Shown here: piece after piece, positions 1 through 6,493 of the stretch | How positions within the stretch are numbered: the first letter of the stretch is position 1 | Layout of the letters: each line of letters starts with the position of its first letter | Origin: Thioalkalivibrio sp. | GTDB lineage: Bacteria; Pseudomonadota; Gammaproteobacteria; Ectothiorhodospirales; Ectothiorhodospiraceae | Length of the DNA: 12,500 bases | Direction of reading: 5' to 3' | Assembly: GCA_007119005.1 (NCBI GenBank) | Contig: SKQM01000007.1 | Coordinates: 1-12,500, forward strand | Notes under the pieces: generated by a model | Database searches by the model: none | What the model saw: only the letters and a program-made list of their open reading frames with translations | What the model was told of the DNA's origin: nothing | Translations under genes and position numbers: made by a program

Positions 1-84
1 GCCATGAACCGAAACCCAGACAGAACCTGAAGAGCCGGCACAGCAGTCAGCCGGTCCGTCCAGGCCAACGACAGAGGGAGTCCA
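1..84. other. Leader upstream of glcG, possible tail of an upstream gene
   Basis: No complete gene fits here. One forward frame reads a few codons from the window edge to a TGA at 28-30, which could be the end of an upstream glc gene such as the iron-sulfur subunit glcF. The fragment is too short to identify. A purine-rich Shine-Dalgarno (AGAGGGAG, 73-80) lies 4 nt before the glcG ATG. No promoter is evident, which fits glcG being internal to an operon. Confidence 0.3.
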
Positions 85-492
85 ATGCAGCAGAAAGCAG
101 TGCTCGACCTGAACCAGGTAAACCGGATCCTCGACGCCGCGCAGCATGAGGCGCAGGCGAACGGCTGGCCGGTGACGATTGCCGTCACCGACGACGGTGG
201 ACACCTGCTCGCGCTCCGTCGTCTCGACGCTTGTGCGCCGATGGCGAGTTACGTGGCCCCGGAAAAAGCGCGCAGCGCGGCGCTCGGCCGGCGTGAAACA
301 CAGGCCTTCGAGGACATGATCAACGGTGGACGCACCGCGTTCCTGTCCGCGCCGGTACTGCAGGGGCTGCTGACAGGCGGCATCCCGGTCGTGCTCGACG
401 GCCAGGTGATTGGCGCCGTCGGCGTCTCCGGGGTGAAGCCCGAACAGGACGCGCAGGTGGCGCGCGCCGGCATCGCCGCGCTGGATGCCTGA
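85..492 (+). CDS. glcG: GlcG/HbpS-family protein (DUF336)
   Basis: This 135-aa protein matches the GlcG/HbpS (DUF336) family, close to the length of E. coli GlcG. Visible family features are the early VTDDGGHLLALRR strand-turn (about residues 34-46), the central PEKARSAALGRRET helix (59-72), and the C-terminal GGIPVVLDGQVIGAVGVSG block (98-116) followed by Q-D-A and A-G-I-A-A-L. E. coli glcG sits between glcF and glcB in the glycolate operon, and here it is directly upstream of malate synthase G. Its molecular role in glycolate use is not settled; relatives bind haem or corrinoid cofactors or act as redox sensors, so ligand binding is inferred from the family only. The ATG at 85 is preceded by AGAGGGAG. 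There is no signal peptide, so it should be cytoplasmic. Confidence 0.9.
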   Translation: MQQKAVLDLNQVNRILDAAQHEAQANGWPVTIAVTDDGGHLLALRRLDACAPMASYVAPEKARSAALGRRETQAFEDMINGGRTAFLSAPVLQGLLTGGIPVVLDGQVIGAVGVSGVKPEQDAQVARAGIAALDA

Positions 493-497
493 GCCAC

Positions 498-512
498 TGG
501 GAGCCGCTCCCA
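498..512. repeat. Short inverted repeat between glcG and glcB
   Basis: TGGGAGC/GCTCCCA forms a near-perfect palindrome 6 bases past the glcG stop. It has no following T-run, so it is not a convincing terminator. It could stabilise the glcG 3' end or be a degenerate dispersed intergenic repeat. The rest of the 183-nt gap (493-675) shows no gene. Confidence 0.35.
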
Positions 513-675
513 CAGCTGCCTGCGTCGGCACGTGTTCCCGGAAACGGCGTGAACCGGAGAAGACCCTACGGGGACTGGACCCACAACCGTCCGTACGTGG
601 CATCATGCAGCCAATCTGTCCCCGCGCGCGCCATGCCGACGGGACACCATCACCCAACAGGAAGAAGGGGCCGAA

Positions 676-2865
676 ATGACTGACTACGTGACGCGCGGGC
701 GGCTTCAGGTGGCCGCCGCACTGGACCGCTTCATCATCGACGAGGCCCTGCCGGGCACGGATCTGGATGCCGAGGCTTTCTGGAACGGTGTGGATGCGCT
801 GGTCCACGACCTCGCACCGCGCAACCGCAGCCTGCTGGAGAAACGCGACGCACTGCAGCAGAAGCTGGACGACTGGCACCGGGCGCATCCCGGCCCGGTG
901 CGCGACCACGCCGCCTACCGCGGATTCCTGCTCGAGATTGGTTACCTCGTCGACCCGCCGGCGCAGGTTCGCGCCAGCACCGCCAATGTCGACCCGGAAG
1001 TCGCCGTCCAGGCCGGACCGCAGCTGGTGGTGCCGGTGAGCAATGCCCGGTACGCGCTGAACGCCGCGAACGCCCGCTGGGGGAGTCTTTACGACGCGTT
1101 GTACGGAACCGATGCGATCCCCGATACCGACGGGGCGGAACGGGGATCGAAGTACAACCCGCTCCGTGGCGAAAAGGTCATCGCCTACGCCCGGGACCTC
1201 CTCGACCGCGCCGCGCCCCTTGCGGCCGGATCGCACCGTGACACCACCGGCTACCGCATCGACGACGGCGAACTCATCGCGAGTGTCGAAGGAGGCGAGG
1301 ACACGTCGCTGGAAAATCGCGGACAGCTGGTCGGCTACCAGGGCTCCGCGCAGAAGCCGACAGCCATCCTGCTGGCCAACAACGGCCTGCATCTGGAGAT
1401 TCAGATCGACCACACCCACCCGATCGGCCGAACGGATGCCGCCGGGGTGAAGGACCTGCTGGTGGAGGCCGCGGTCACCACGATCATGGACTGCGAGGAC
1501 TCCGTCGCCGCAGTGGATGCGGAGGACAAGGTGAACGTCTACCGCAACTGGCTCGGGCTGATGAACGGCAGACTCGAGACCTCCTTCCAGAAGGGCGACA
1601 AGGTCGTCACACGCAGGCTGAACGCCGACCGCGAGTACACCACTCCGGATGGCAGGACCCTGACCCTGCCCGGCCGCTCCCTGATGTTCGTGCGCAACGT
1701 CGGCCACCTGATGACCACGCCCGCCCTGCTGGACGGCGAGGGTGCCGAGGTGCCCGAGGGCATCCTCGACGGCATCCTGACCAGCCTGCTCGCACTGCAC
1801 GACCTGAAGCGCGAGCGCGAGGGGAATTCGCGCACCGGTTCCGTCTACATCGTGAAGCCGAAGATGCACGGACCGGCGGAAGTGGCGTTTGCCGGTGAGC
1901 TCTTCTCGCGCATCGAGGACCTGCTGAAGCTCCCGCGCAACACGCTGAAGATGGGAATCATGGACGAGGAGCGCCGGACCTCGGTGAACCTCAGAGCCTG
2001 CATCGCCGAAGCCGCCGCACGCGTGGTCTTCATCAACACCGGCTTCCTGGACCGTACCGGCGACGAGATGCACACCGCGATGGAGGCCGGCCCGATGCTC
2101 CGCAAGGGCGACATGAAAGGCGCGAAGTGGATCGCGGCCTACGAGCGGAACAACGTGGTCGCGGGCCTGGCCTGCGGCCTGCGCGGACGCGCCCAGATCG
2201 GCAAGGGCATGTGGGCGATGCCGGACAGGATGGCTGCGATGCTCGAACAGAAGATCGCCCATCCAAAGGCAGGCGCGAACACCGCCTGGGTGCCCTCCCC
2301 CACTGCGGCCGTCCTCCACGCACTGCATTACCACGAGGTCGATGTCGCGGCCCTGCAGGAGGAGATGGAGGCCAACCTGAAGCCGGACATGGAGAGCCAG
2401 CTGCTCGACGATCTGCTCGAGGTACCGGTGGTGGACAAGCCCGACTGGTCGGACGAGGAGATCCAGCAGGAACTGGACAACAACTGCCAGGGCATCCTCG
2501 GCTACGTGGTGCGTTGGGTGCAGCAGGGCATCGGCTGCTCGAAAGTCCCCGACATCCACAACATAGGCCTGATGGAGGACCGCGCCACGCTGCGCATCTC
2601 CAGCCAGCACATCGCGAACTGGCTGCATCACGGCGTGGTGGACGCGGCCCACGTGCAGGCCACGCTGAAGCGCATGGCGGCGGTGGTCGACGAGCAGAAC
2701 AGCGACGACCCCATGTACCGCCCGATGGCCGCGGACTTCGCCGGTTCGATCGCCTTCCGCGCGGCCTCCGATCTGATCTTCAAGGGCCGCGAGCAGCCGT
2801 CCGGCTACACCGAACCGCTGCTCCACTACTGGCGCGCGGTGCAGAAGGGCGAGTTGCAGGGTTAG
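676..2865 (+). CDS. glcB: Malate synthase G
   Basis: This 729-aa enzyme condenses glyoxylate, acetyl-CoA and water to malate and CoA in the cytoplasm, feeding glycolate/glyoxylate carbon into the TCA cycle. Length and sequence agree with the monomeric G isoform (about 723 aa in E. coli) and not the shorter A form. Active-site residues are in place with a +4 offset late in the protein: the glyoxylate-binding Arg in [12 protein letters not shown] (R340), the Mg ligands in [11 protein letters not shown] (E431) and [12 protein letters not shown] (D459), a conserved Cys in [12 protein letters not shown] (C621), and the catalytic-base Asp in [15 protein letters not shown] (D635). The ATG follows GAAGGGG with 5-nt spacing. 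It lies 183 nt after glcG, probably in the same operon, and is convergent with the next operon. No disruption was seen. Confidence 0.97.
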   Translation: MTDYVTRGRLQVAAALDRFIIDEALPGTDLDAEAFWNGVDALVHDLAPRNRSLLEKRDALQQKLDDWHRAHPGPVRDHAAYRGFLLEIGYLVDPPAQVRASTANVDPEVAVQAGPQLVVPVSNARYALNAANARWGSLYDALYGTDAIPDTDGAERGSKYNPLRGEKVIAYARDLLDRAAPLAAGSHRDTTGYRIDDGELIASVEGGEDTSLENRGQLVGYQGSAQKPTAILLANNGLHLEIQIDHTHPIGRTDAAGVKDLLVEAAVTTIMDCEDSVAAVDAEDKVNVYRNWLGLMNGRLETSFQKGDKVVTRRLNADREYTTPDGRTLTLPGRSLMFVRNVGHLMTTPALLDGEGAEVPEGILDGILTSLLALHDLKREREGNSRTGSVYIVKPKMHGPAEVAFAGELFSRIEDLLKLPRNTLKMGIMDEERRTSVNLRACIAEAAARVVFINTGFLDRTGDEMHTAMEAGPMLRKGDMKGAKWIAAYERNNVVAGLACGLRGRAQIGKGMWAMPDRMAAMLEQKIAHPKAGANTAWVPSPTAAVLHALHYHEVDVAALQEEMEANLKPDMESQLLDDLLEVPVVDKPDWSDEEIQQELDNNCQGILGYVVRWVQQGIGCSKVPDIHNIGLMEDRATLRISSQHIANWLHHGVVDAAHVQATLKRMAAVVDEQNSDDPMYRPMAADFAGSIAFRAASDLIFKGREQPSGYTEPLLHYWRAVQKGELQG

Positions 2866-2882
2866 CGGCCCTTGAGCCCCCT

Positions 2883-2920
2883 CCCCGGCCCCTCTCCCGC
2901 TTGCAGGAGAGGGGCCGGGG
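2883..2920. repeat. Strong GC palindrome between convergent genes, REP-like
   Basis: A perfect 15-bp stem (2883-2897 with 2906-2920, arms beginning CCCCGGCCCC and GGAGAGGGGC) encloses an 8-nt loop. It lies between the glcB stop (2865) and the end of the convergent glycosyltransferase operon (2965). The flank continues with further partly complementary CCCTC/GAGGG bases. The C/G-block composition resembles dispersed intergenic palindromes common in GC-rich proteobacteria. There is no T-run on either side, so any terminator role, probably bidirectional, would depend on the stem alone. The remaining 2921-2964 holds nothing recognisable. Confidence 0.7.
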
Positions 2921-2964
2921 TGAGGGCTTGGAGCGAGGGTTGGCGAGCGGGCGCGGCTTTCGCA

Positions 2965-3576
2965 TCAGGAATCCGGCATCAACCCGCGCAACAACTCCGG
3001 CGGGCAGTGCACCAGGTCTTCCGGCCGGTCGATATCGGGACAAGGCGCCAGTTCCGCGACGCGCAGCCCGAGCTGTGTACAGCGCCGGCGTGTCTGCTCC
3101 AGGACCTCGGGTCCGCCCCAGCCGATGCCCTCGAAAAGCTGCGGCGCCGGTACCGAAAGCCCGATCAGCACGTAACCCCCATCCAGCGCGGGGACCAGTA
3201 CGCAGTCGCTGCTCCGCGCCAGCGTAGCGACCGCGGTCCGTACCGTCTCAGCGGTCAGACCGGGAGCGTCCGACCCCAGCAGCACCGCCGGCAGACCAGC
3301 CTCCAGCGCCGCGCGCATGCGCTGCCCCAGATCACCGGTGGTCTGGGCCTGCAGCCGGCAGTCGAAGGTACGAGCGCAGTCCTGCAGGAATTCATGGCTG
3401 CAGTCGGGCGCACACCAGAGCTCCACCGAACCCGCCTGCGACCCGGACGCCGCCTTCAGCGCCCTCCGGACGAGGCGGCCGTGCAGCCGGGCCGCACCCT
3501 CCTCACCCAGGGCGGGAATCAGCCGCGTCTTCGCCTGCCCGGCGACGGGTGCCCGGGCAAACACCAGCAGCCTCAC
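2965..3576 (-). CDS. TIGR04282/DUF2064 glycosyltransferase-like protein
   Basis: This 203-aa protein starts at a GTG that overlaps the TGA of the upstream gene (GTGA), a classic translational-coupling junction. The frame is open 28 codons further upstream, but the family signature RLLVFARAPVAGQAKTRL begins exactly at this GTG, so the longer form is rejected. Other family marks are the GSDAPGLT motif, ALDGGYVLIGL, and a C-terminal DIDRPEDL segment. The fold is GT-A/nucleotidyltransferase-like, and the NCBI family name is 'TIGR04282 arsenosugar biosynthesis glycosyltransferase'. No arsenosugar gene such as a radical-SAM arsS is visible in the window, so that pathway assignment is not supported here. 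The paired TIGR04283 enzyme just upstream is the usual partner. It is probably cytoplasmic; the substrate is unknown. Confidence 0.85.
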   Translation of the reverse strand: MRLLVFARAPVAGQAKTRLIPALGEEGAARLHGRLVRRALKAASGSQAGSVELWCAPDCSHEFLQDCARTFDCRLQAQTTGDLGQRMRAALEAGLPAVLLGSDAPGLTAETVRTAVATLARSSDCVLVPALDGGYVLIGLSVPAPQLFEGIGWGGPEVLEQTRRRCTQLGLRVAELAPCPDIDRPEDLVHCPPELLRGLMPDS

Positions 3577-4283
3577 CGGTAGCGCTCTGCAAGCCGGGCG
3601 GGGTCCGCCCCCAGCCAGTAGGCGAGACGCAGGCTCCACATCAGCAGGATCGTGCGCCACACGCCCCGCTGCTCCCAGCGCCGACTGGAGGTCACCAGCG
3701 GGTTACGCACGCAGGCGGGTCGCCCGACCTGGCGCTTCAGCCGCCGCGAGATCTCGACATCCTCCATCAGCGGAATCGCCGGGAAACCGCCGACCGCGTC
3801 GAAGGCCGACCGCGTGACGAAGATCCCCTGGTCGCCGGTCGCGATCCCCGTAACGCAGGAACGCAGGTTCATCAGACGGGCGGTCAGCGCCAGCAGCGGG
3901 CCGTCGCCGGAGAGGCGGATCGCACAGCGTCCCCAGGACCCACCCTGCTCCAGGGCCGACAGCACCGCCGCGGGCACGGGCTCCCCGACCCGACTGTCCG
4001 CGTGCAGAAACCACAGCGCAGTCCCCTGGGCAATCGCCGCCCCGGCATTCATCTGCAGTGCACGTCCGCGGCTGGTCCGGAGCACCCGATCCGCGCCGTG
4101 GCCGGCCAGCTCCGGGCTCGCGTCGCTGCTCCCGCCGTCGACCACGATGACCTCGTGCCCCTGCCTGCGCAGCGGCTGCAGGTCGCGCAGGAGCCGCGGC
4201 AGGCAGGCTGCTTCGTTCACGCAGGGAATCACGACCGAAAGCGTGGGTTTCCCGTCGGACTGCCCCGGCTCAGCCCCCGGCAA
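3573..4283 (-). CDS. TIGR04283 family GT2 glycosyltransferase
   Basis: This 236-aa protein is a family-2 GT-A glycosyltransferase. The order of motifs is LSVVIPCVNE (about 15-24), EVIVVDGGSSD (44-54), GRALQMNAGA (73-82), the DXD-like FLHADS (92-97), GDQGIFVTR (150-158), and LMEDVEISRRLK (172-183) with the acceptor-side ED pair. This series is typical of TIGR04283, annotated as arsenosugar-associated and normally encoded beside TIGR04282, as here. The chosen start is TTG at 4283: an in-frame TGA immediately precedes it, no ATG or GTG occurs before the first core strand, and a GGTGG stretch lies upstream. It therefore overlaps the 3' end of the ferredoxin-fusion gene by 14 nt. The acceptor sugar or lipid is unknown. 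Confidence 0.85.
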   Translation of the reverse strand: MPGAEPGQSDGKPTLSVVIPCVNEAACLPRLLRDLQPLRRQGHEVIVVDGGSSDASPELAGHGADRVLRTSRGRALQMNAGAAIAQGTALWFLHADSRVGEPVPAAVLSALEQGGSWGRCAIRLSGDGPLLALTARLMNLRSCVTGIATGDQGIFVTRSAFDAVGGFPAIPLMEDVEISRRLKRQVGRPACVRNPLVTSSRRWEQRGVWRTILLMWSLRLAYWLGADPARLAERYR

Positions 4284-5808
4284 TCACGTTGCCACCATGG
4301 AGCCCACCGGCGATCGGTCGGGGTGGCAGCGCCTGGTATCGGCACTGCGCATTCGCCACACCGAAGCGGCCCAGCAGTTCCCTCACCGCATCGGTGAATC
4401 GCTCCGGACCGGCCACGTAATAACAGGGCGTGCCCGGGTCCTGGATCCTTTCCAGGCTGCCGGCGAGGGTCGCCGACCAGCTGTCCACATCCGCAACCGT
4501 ATTGACCCGGATGGGCCGGTAGTGAAACTGATCGAGCGCGTCCTCCCAGGACCTGCACAGGTTGTCCTCGTAGTGCCCGACCGCGCTACTCGCCACCCAG
4601 ATCAGGTGCATCGCTTCCACCCGGTCCAGTGCGATCACGTGCTCGATCAGGCTCTTCACCGGCCCGAACCCGGCATCGCAGGCGATGAAGACCAGCGGAC
4701 GTTCGATCTCGTCCTCGATCACGAACGTCCCGAACGGCGCCTCGATCCGCACGGTGTGGCCCTTACGCAGCTGCTCGAAGCAGTACACCGTGAATGGATC
4801 CTCCCGGTTCTCGGTGATGTGGAAGGCGAGGTTCCGGTCATCGCAGGGGCAGTTCGCCAGCGGCAACAGGGCCTCGACGTCCTCCTCGCCCGTGCGCAGA
4901 CGCGCGTACTGGCCGCCGAGAAAACGCAGTCGCTTCGTCCGCGGGGTCTGCACCTTCAGCACCAGCACGTGCGGGCCGGGCCGAACGATCTCGCGTACCA
5001 TGGCGTCGATGGTCTGCAGCGGGATCTGTTCCGGCTTACGGGCGACGCCGACCTCGATCACCAGGTCGGTCACCGGGGCCACCGAGCAGAGCAGTGCATA
5101 GCCCTCCGCGCGCTCGGCCTCGCTGATCACGAAATCATGCGGGCGGACGTCGCGGACTTCGCCCGAAACGATCCGCGCCTTGCATTCCCCGCAGTTGCCG
5201 TTGCTGCAGCCGTAGCCGATCGAGAGCCCTGCCCGCAACGCCGCCTCGAGGACGGTATCCGCTCCCTCGACCAGGAACTCGTGGTGATCCGGCACCAGCC
5301 GCACCTGCGGGGCCAGCACGCTCATCCACCAGCTTCCCCCGTCGAGTCCACTGCCAGCCGCATAGGAGAGCACACGCCGCTCGTGCAGCGCGCTCTGCAC
5401 CGTATGCTTGATGTCCTGAACCACCGCCTGGGTTTCCGGATCGCGGCTCTTCTCGAGCGCGCGCAGGCGCGTTTCCAGAGACTCCAGCACCGACGCATAA
5501 TGCTCGGCCTGCTGCCGGCTGCGGTTCAACTGGACGCCCAGGCGCGCGAGACGCTGCGCCAGAACCTGCGGGTCCGGCAGGCTGCGTCCCGCGATGTCCT
5601 TGCCGAGGGCCTCGGCCTTGATCTGCTCCACCCGCTCGAGCGCGCGGTCATCCACCAGCCGGGTTTCGGGATACAGCTTCAGCAGGTCGTCGACGTCGAC
5701 CAGGCCATCGAAACTCGCGAGCTGCCCACCCTTGATCAGCGACTGAAGCTCGGCGCGGGTCACCCCCGCGAGCCGCGCTGCACGTATCACCGAGAGCCTC
5801 TTTTCCAT
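4270..5808 (-). CDS. HTH-like/coiled-coil/2Fe-2S ferredoxin-reductase fusion protein
   Basis: This 512-aa protein has four visible parts. Residues about 5-48 (SVIRAARLAGVTRAELQSLI, then a G-x-L-x-S-F-D-G turn and VDVDDLLKLYP) look like a MerR/excisionase-type winged helix-turn-helix. Residues 51-140 are charged, helical and heptad-like. Residues about 165-255 are a plant-type ferredoxin, with Cys201, 206, 209 and 241 in C-x4-C-x2-C-x31-C spacing for a 2Fe-2S cluster. Residues about 260-495 resemble the flavin/NAD(P)H modules of CDP-6-deoxyglucoseen-reductase-like enzymes. The usual flavin-binding R-x-Y-[ST] is not recognisable: after GGQYARL the aligned stretch reads LLPLANCPC. The nucleotide loop is DAGFGP instead of GTGFAP, and the late C-G-P-P is A-G-P-E. 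Electron transfer is therefore plausible, but flavin and pyridine nucleotide use are uncertain. It is first in a coupled operon with two glycosyltransferases. The Shine-Dalgarno is weak. Confidence 0.8.
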   Translation of the reverse strand: MEKRLSVIRAARLAGVTRAELQSLIKGGQLASFDGLVDVDDLLKLYPETRLVDDRALERVEQIKAEALGKDIAGRSLPDPQVLAQRLARLGVQLNRSRQQAEHYASVLESLETRLRALEKSRDPETQAVVQDIKHTVQSALHERRVLSYAAGSGLDGGSWWMSVLAPQVRLVPDHHEFLVEGADTVLEAALRAGLSIGYGCSNGNCGECKARIVSGEVRDVRPHDFVISEAERAEGYALLCSVAPVTDLVIEVGVARKPEQIPLQTIDAMVREIVRPGPHVLVLKVQTPRTKRLRFLGGQYARLRTGEEDVEALLPLANCPCDDRNLAFHITENREDPFTVYCFEQLRKGHTVRIEAPFGTFVIEDEIERPLVFIACDAGFGPVKSLIEHVIALDRVEAMHLIWVASSAVGHYEDNLCRSWEDALDQFHYRPIRVNTVADVDSWSATLAGSLERIQDPGTPCYYVAGPERFTDAVRELLGRFGVANAQCRYQALPPRPIAGGLHGGNVIAGG

Positions 5809-5930
5809 TCGGCCACGAACTCCTGGACGTTGTCGGCGACGCCGGTCTGGCGCGGCCTGCGGAGGTCCCGGAGATCCCCGGGGACGCGCCCCGAAGCCTA
5901 GCAGCCGCGGCCCTCGCGTGCATGCCGGGC
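5809..5930 (-). other. Leader of the ferredoxin-fusion operon
   Basis: This stretch lies between the terminator of the small-peptide unit and the ATG at 5808. An AGGAG occurs 11 nt before that ATG, which is long spacing. I see no convincing -10/-35 or -24/-12 element, although the operon promoter is expected here. GC-rich self-complementary patches (for example CCCCGGGG near 5877) are present but not interpretable. Confidence 0.3.
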
Positions 5931-5956
5931 GAAAAAAAACCGCCCCGAAGGGCGGT
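5931..5956 (-). terminator. Rho-independent terminator, minus strand
   Basis: On the minus strand a 7-bp stem ACCGCCC/GGGCGGT with a TTCG tetraloop is followed directly by eight T residues (the A-run at 5932-5939 on the plus strand). This is a textbook intrinsic terminator. It ends transcription coming from the 24-codon gene and separates it from the ferredoxin-fusion operon. Its direction shows that a transcript really does run leftward through 6234-5931. Confidence 0.92.
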
Positions 5957-6113
5957 CAAAGCGCGATGGAGGAGAATCGCGCACGCAAGTCAGTGCACCG
6001 TTGCCGCCGGCATTCCGGTCGAGCCGTCCGAGGGACCGCGTCCCGGTTCCGATCGCAGAGCTCTGGTGTCAGCGGTTTTCGTGCTGGCGACCAGGCCCCT
6101 CACAACTAAACGA
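5957..6113 (-). other. 3' region of the small-peptide transcript, possible regulatory RNA
   Basis: About 157 nt separate the stop codon of the 24-codon gene from the intrinsic terminator. No ORF with a ribosome-binding site was found. One weak GTG-started frame of about 36 codons lacks a Shine-Dalgarno. The length exceeds a simple 3' UTR, so it could be an sRNA-like tail ending in the terminator hairpin. This is inference; no RNA family was recognised. Confidence 0.3.
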
Positions 6114-6188
6114 CTAAATCGAATAGGCGAGAATCATTGCTCCCACGATCGTAAGCGATGCCATACCCGATGCGACAAGAATTCTCAT
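6114..6188 (-). CDS. 24-residue hydrophobic single-span membrane peptide
   Basis: An ATG at 6188 opens 24 codons ending in TAG at 6114-6116. It is preceded by a strong Shine-Dalgarno, AGAGGAG, 6 nt away, the best in this window. The product begins Met-Arg-Ile-Leu-Val and is hydrophobic almost throughout, with Arg2 as its only charge and Tyr-Ser-Ile at the end. Small residues at positions 6-8, 10-11 and 16-17 create Ala-x3-Ala and Ser-x3-Ser spacings of the kind that pack transmembrane helices. It should be one inner-membrane helix with a positive N-terminus. A sigma54-type promoter lies upstream, an intrinsic terminator downstream, and the sigma54 activator gene is next door on the same strand. 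I do not recognise the family; small oxidase or transporter subunits (CydX, KdpF types) are similar in size but not in sequence. The evidence for a real gene is the RBS, promoter and terminator arrangement. Confidence 0.75.
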   Translation of the reverse strand: MRILVASGMASLTIVGAMILAYSI

Positions 6189-6244
6189 GCTTTGCTCCTC
6201 TAACCAAGGTCGCTCAACGCGTTTTTGTGTTCCCTTGAAGTCAA

Positions 6245-6260
6245 TGCATGTTCCATGCCA
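6245..6260 (-). promoter_or_regulatory. Sigma54 (-24/-12) promoter of the small-peptide gene
   Basis: On the minus strand the sequence is TGGCATG-N4-ATGCA, compared with the sigma54 consensus TGGCACG-N4-TTGCA. It keeps the invariant GG and GC with the correct 12-bp separation and has two mismatches. The predicted start is near 6234, giving a 5' leader of about 45 nt to the ATG at 6188. The neighbouring gene encodes a sigma54 activator with an intact GAFTGA loop, which makes the match more credible. Confidence 0.75.
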
Positions 6261-6493
6261 ACTAAAGCACTCGAACCGAGCAAGTTCGTATATTATTGTT
6301 TTGTTTATTTATTTTTTCTGAATTTCCCAGCCTTCCATATGTGGTATATTCGCATCAGTCGCGATACAGGCGCCACATCTGTCAGGTTTCCGACGTCGTT
6401 TGTCAGTCCATAGGGCACTCATGCGGGCTTCGTTGCCAGCATGGCAGCCGCCTGGAAAGCACCGGGACAGGGTCATGAAGGCTCGGGGTGCCC
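6261..6493 (-). promoter_or_regulatory. Upstream control region with enhancer-like repeats and AT-rich bend
   Basis: This non-coding stretch between the activator gene and the -24/-12 promoter has three notable parts. Two direct copies of TGTCAG (6380-6385, 6401-6406) lie exactly 21 bp apart, two helical turns, and flank the palindrome CGACGTCG (6391-6398). They sit about 120-150 bp upstream of the -24 element, a usual enhancer distance. A TGCCA-N3-TGGCA inverted repeat lies at 6434-6446. Between the repeats and the promoter is a strikingly AT-rich tract (about 6287-6320), unlike the surrounding DNA, which could bend to loop the activator onto the promoter, as IHF sites do. No clear IHF consensus was found. 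CTCG-AAC-CGAG at 6270-6280 is a smaller dyad. Confidence 0.55.

Noticed and set aside
2127..3227. 366-codon plus-strand frame overlapping the end of glcB
   Set aside because: The product is Arg/Gly/Pro-rich and out of frame with an intact glcB, and it runs through the palindrome.
3652..5901. 749-codon open frame on the plus strand
   Set aside because: It is antisense to the ferredoxin-fusion and glycosyltransferase genes, its product is Arg/Pro/His-rich low-complexity, and it matches no family. It is a high-GC shadow frame.
5960..6080. GTG-started frame of about 36 codons downstream of the micro-gene
   Set aside because: It has no Shine-Dalgarno and its composition is typical of random high-GC sequence.
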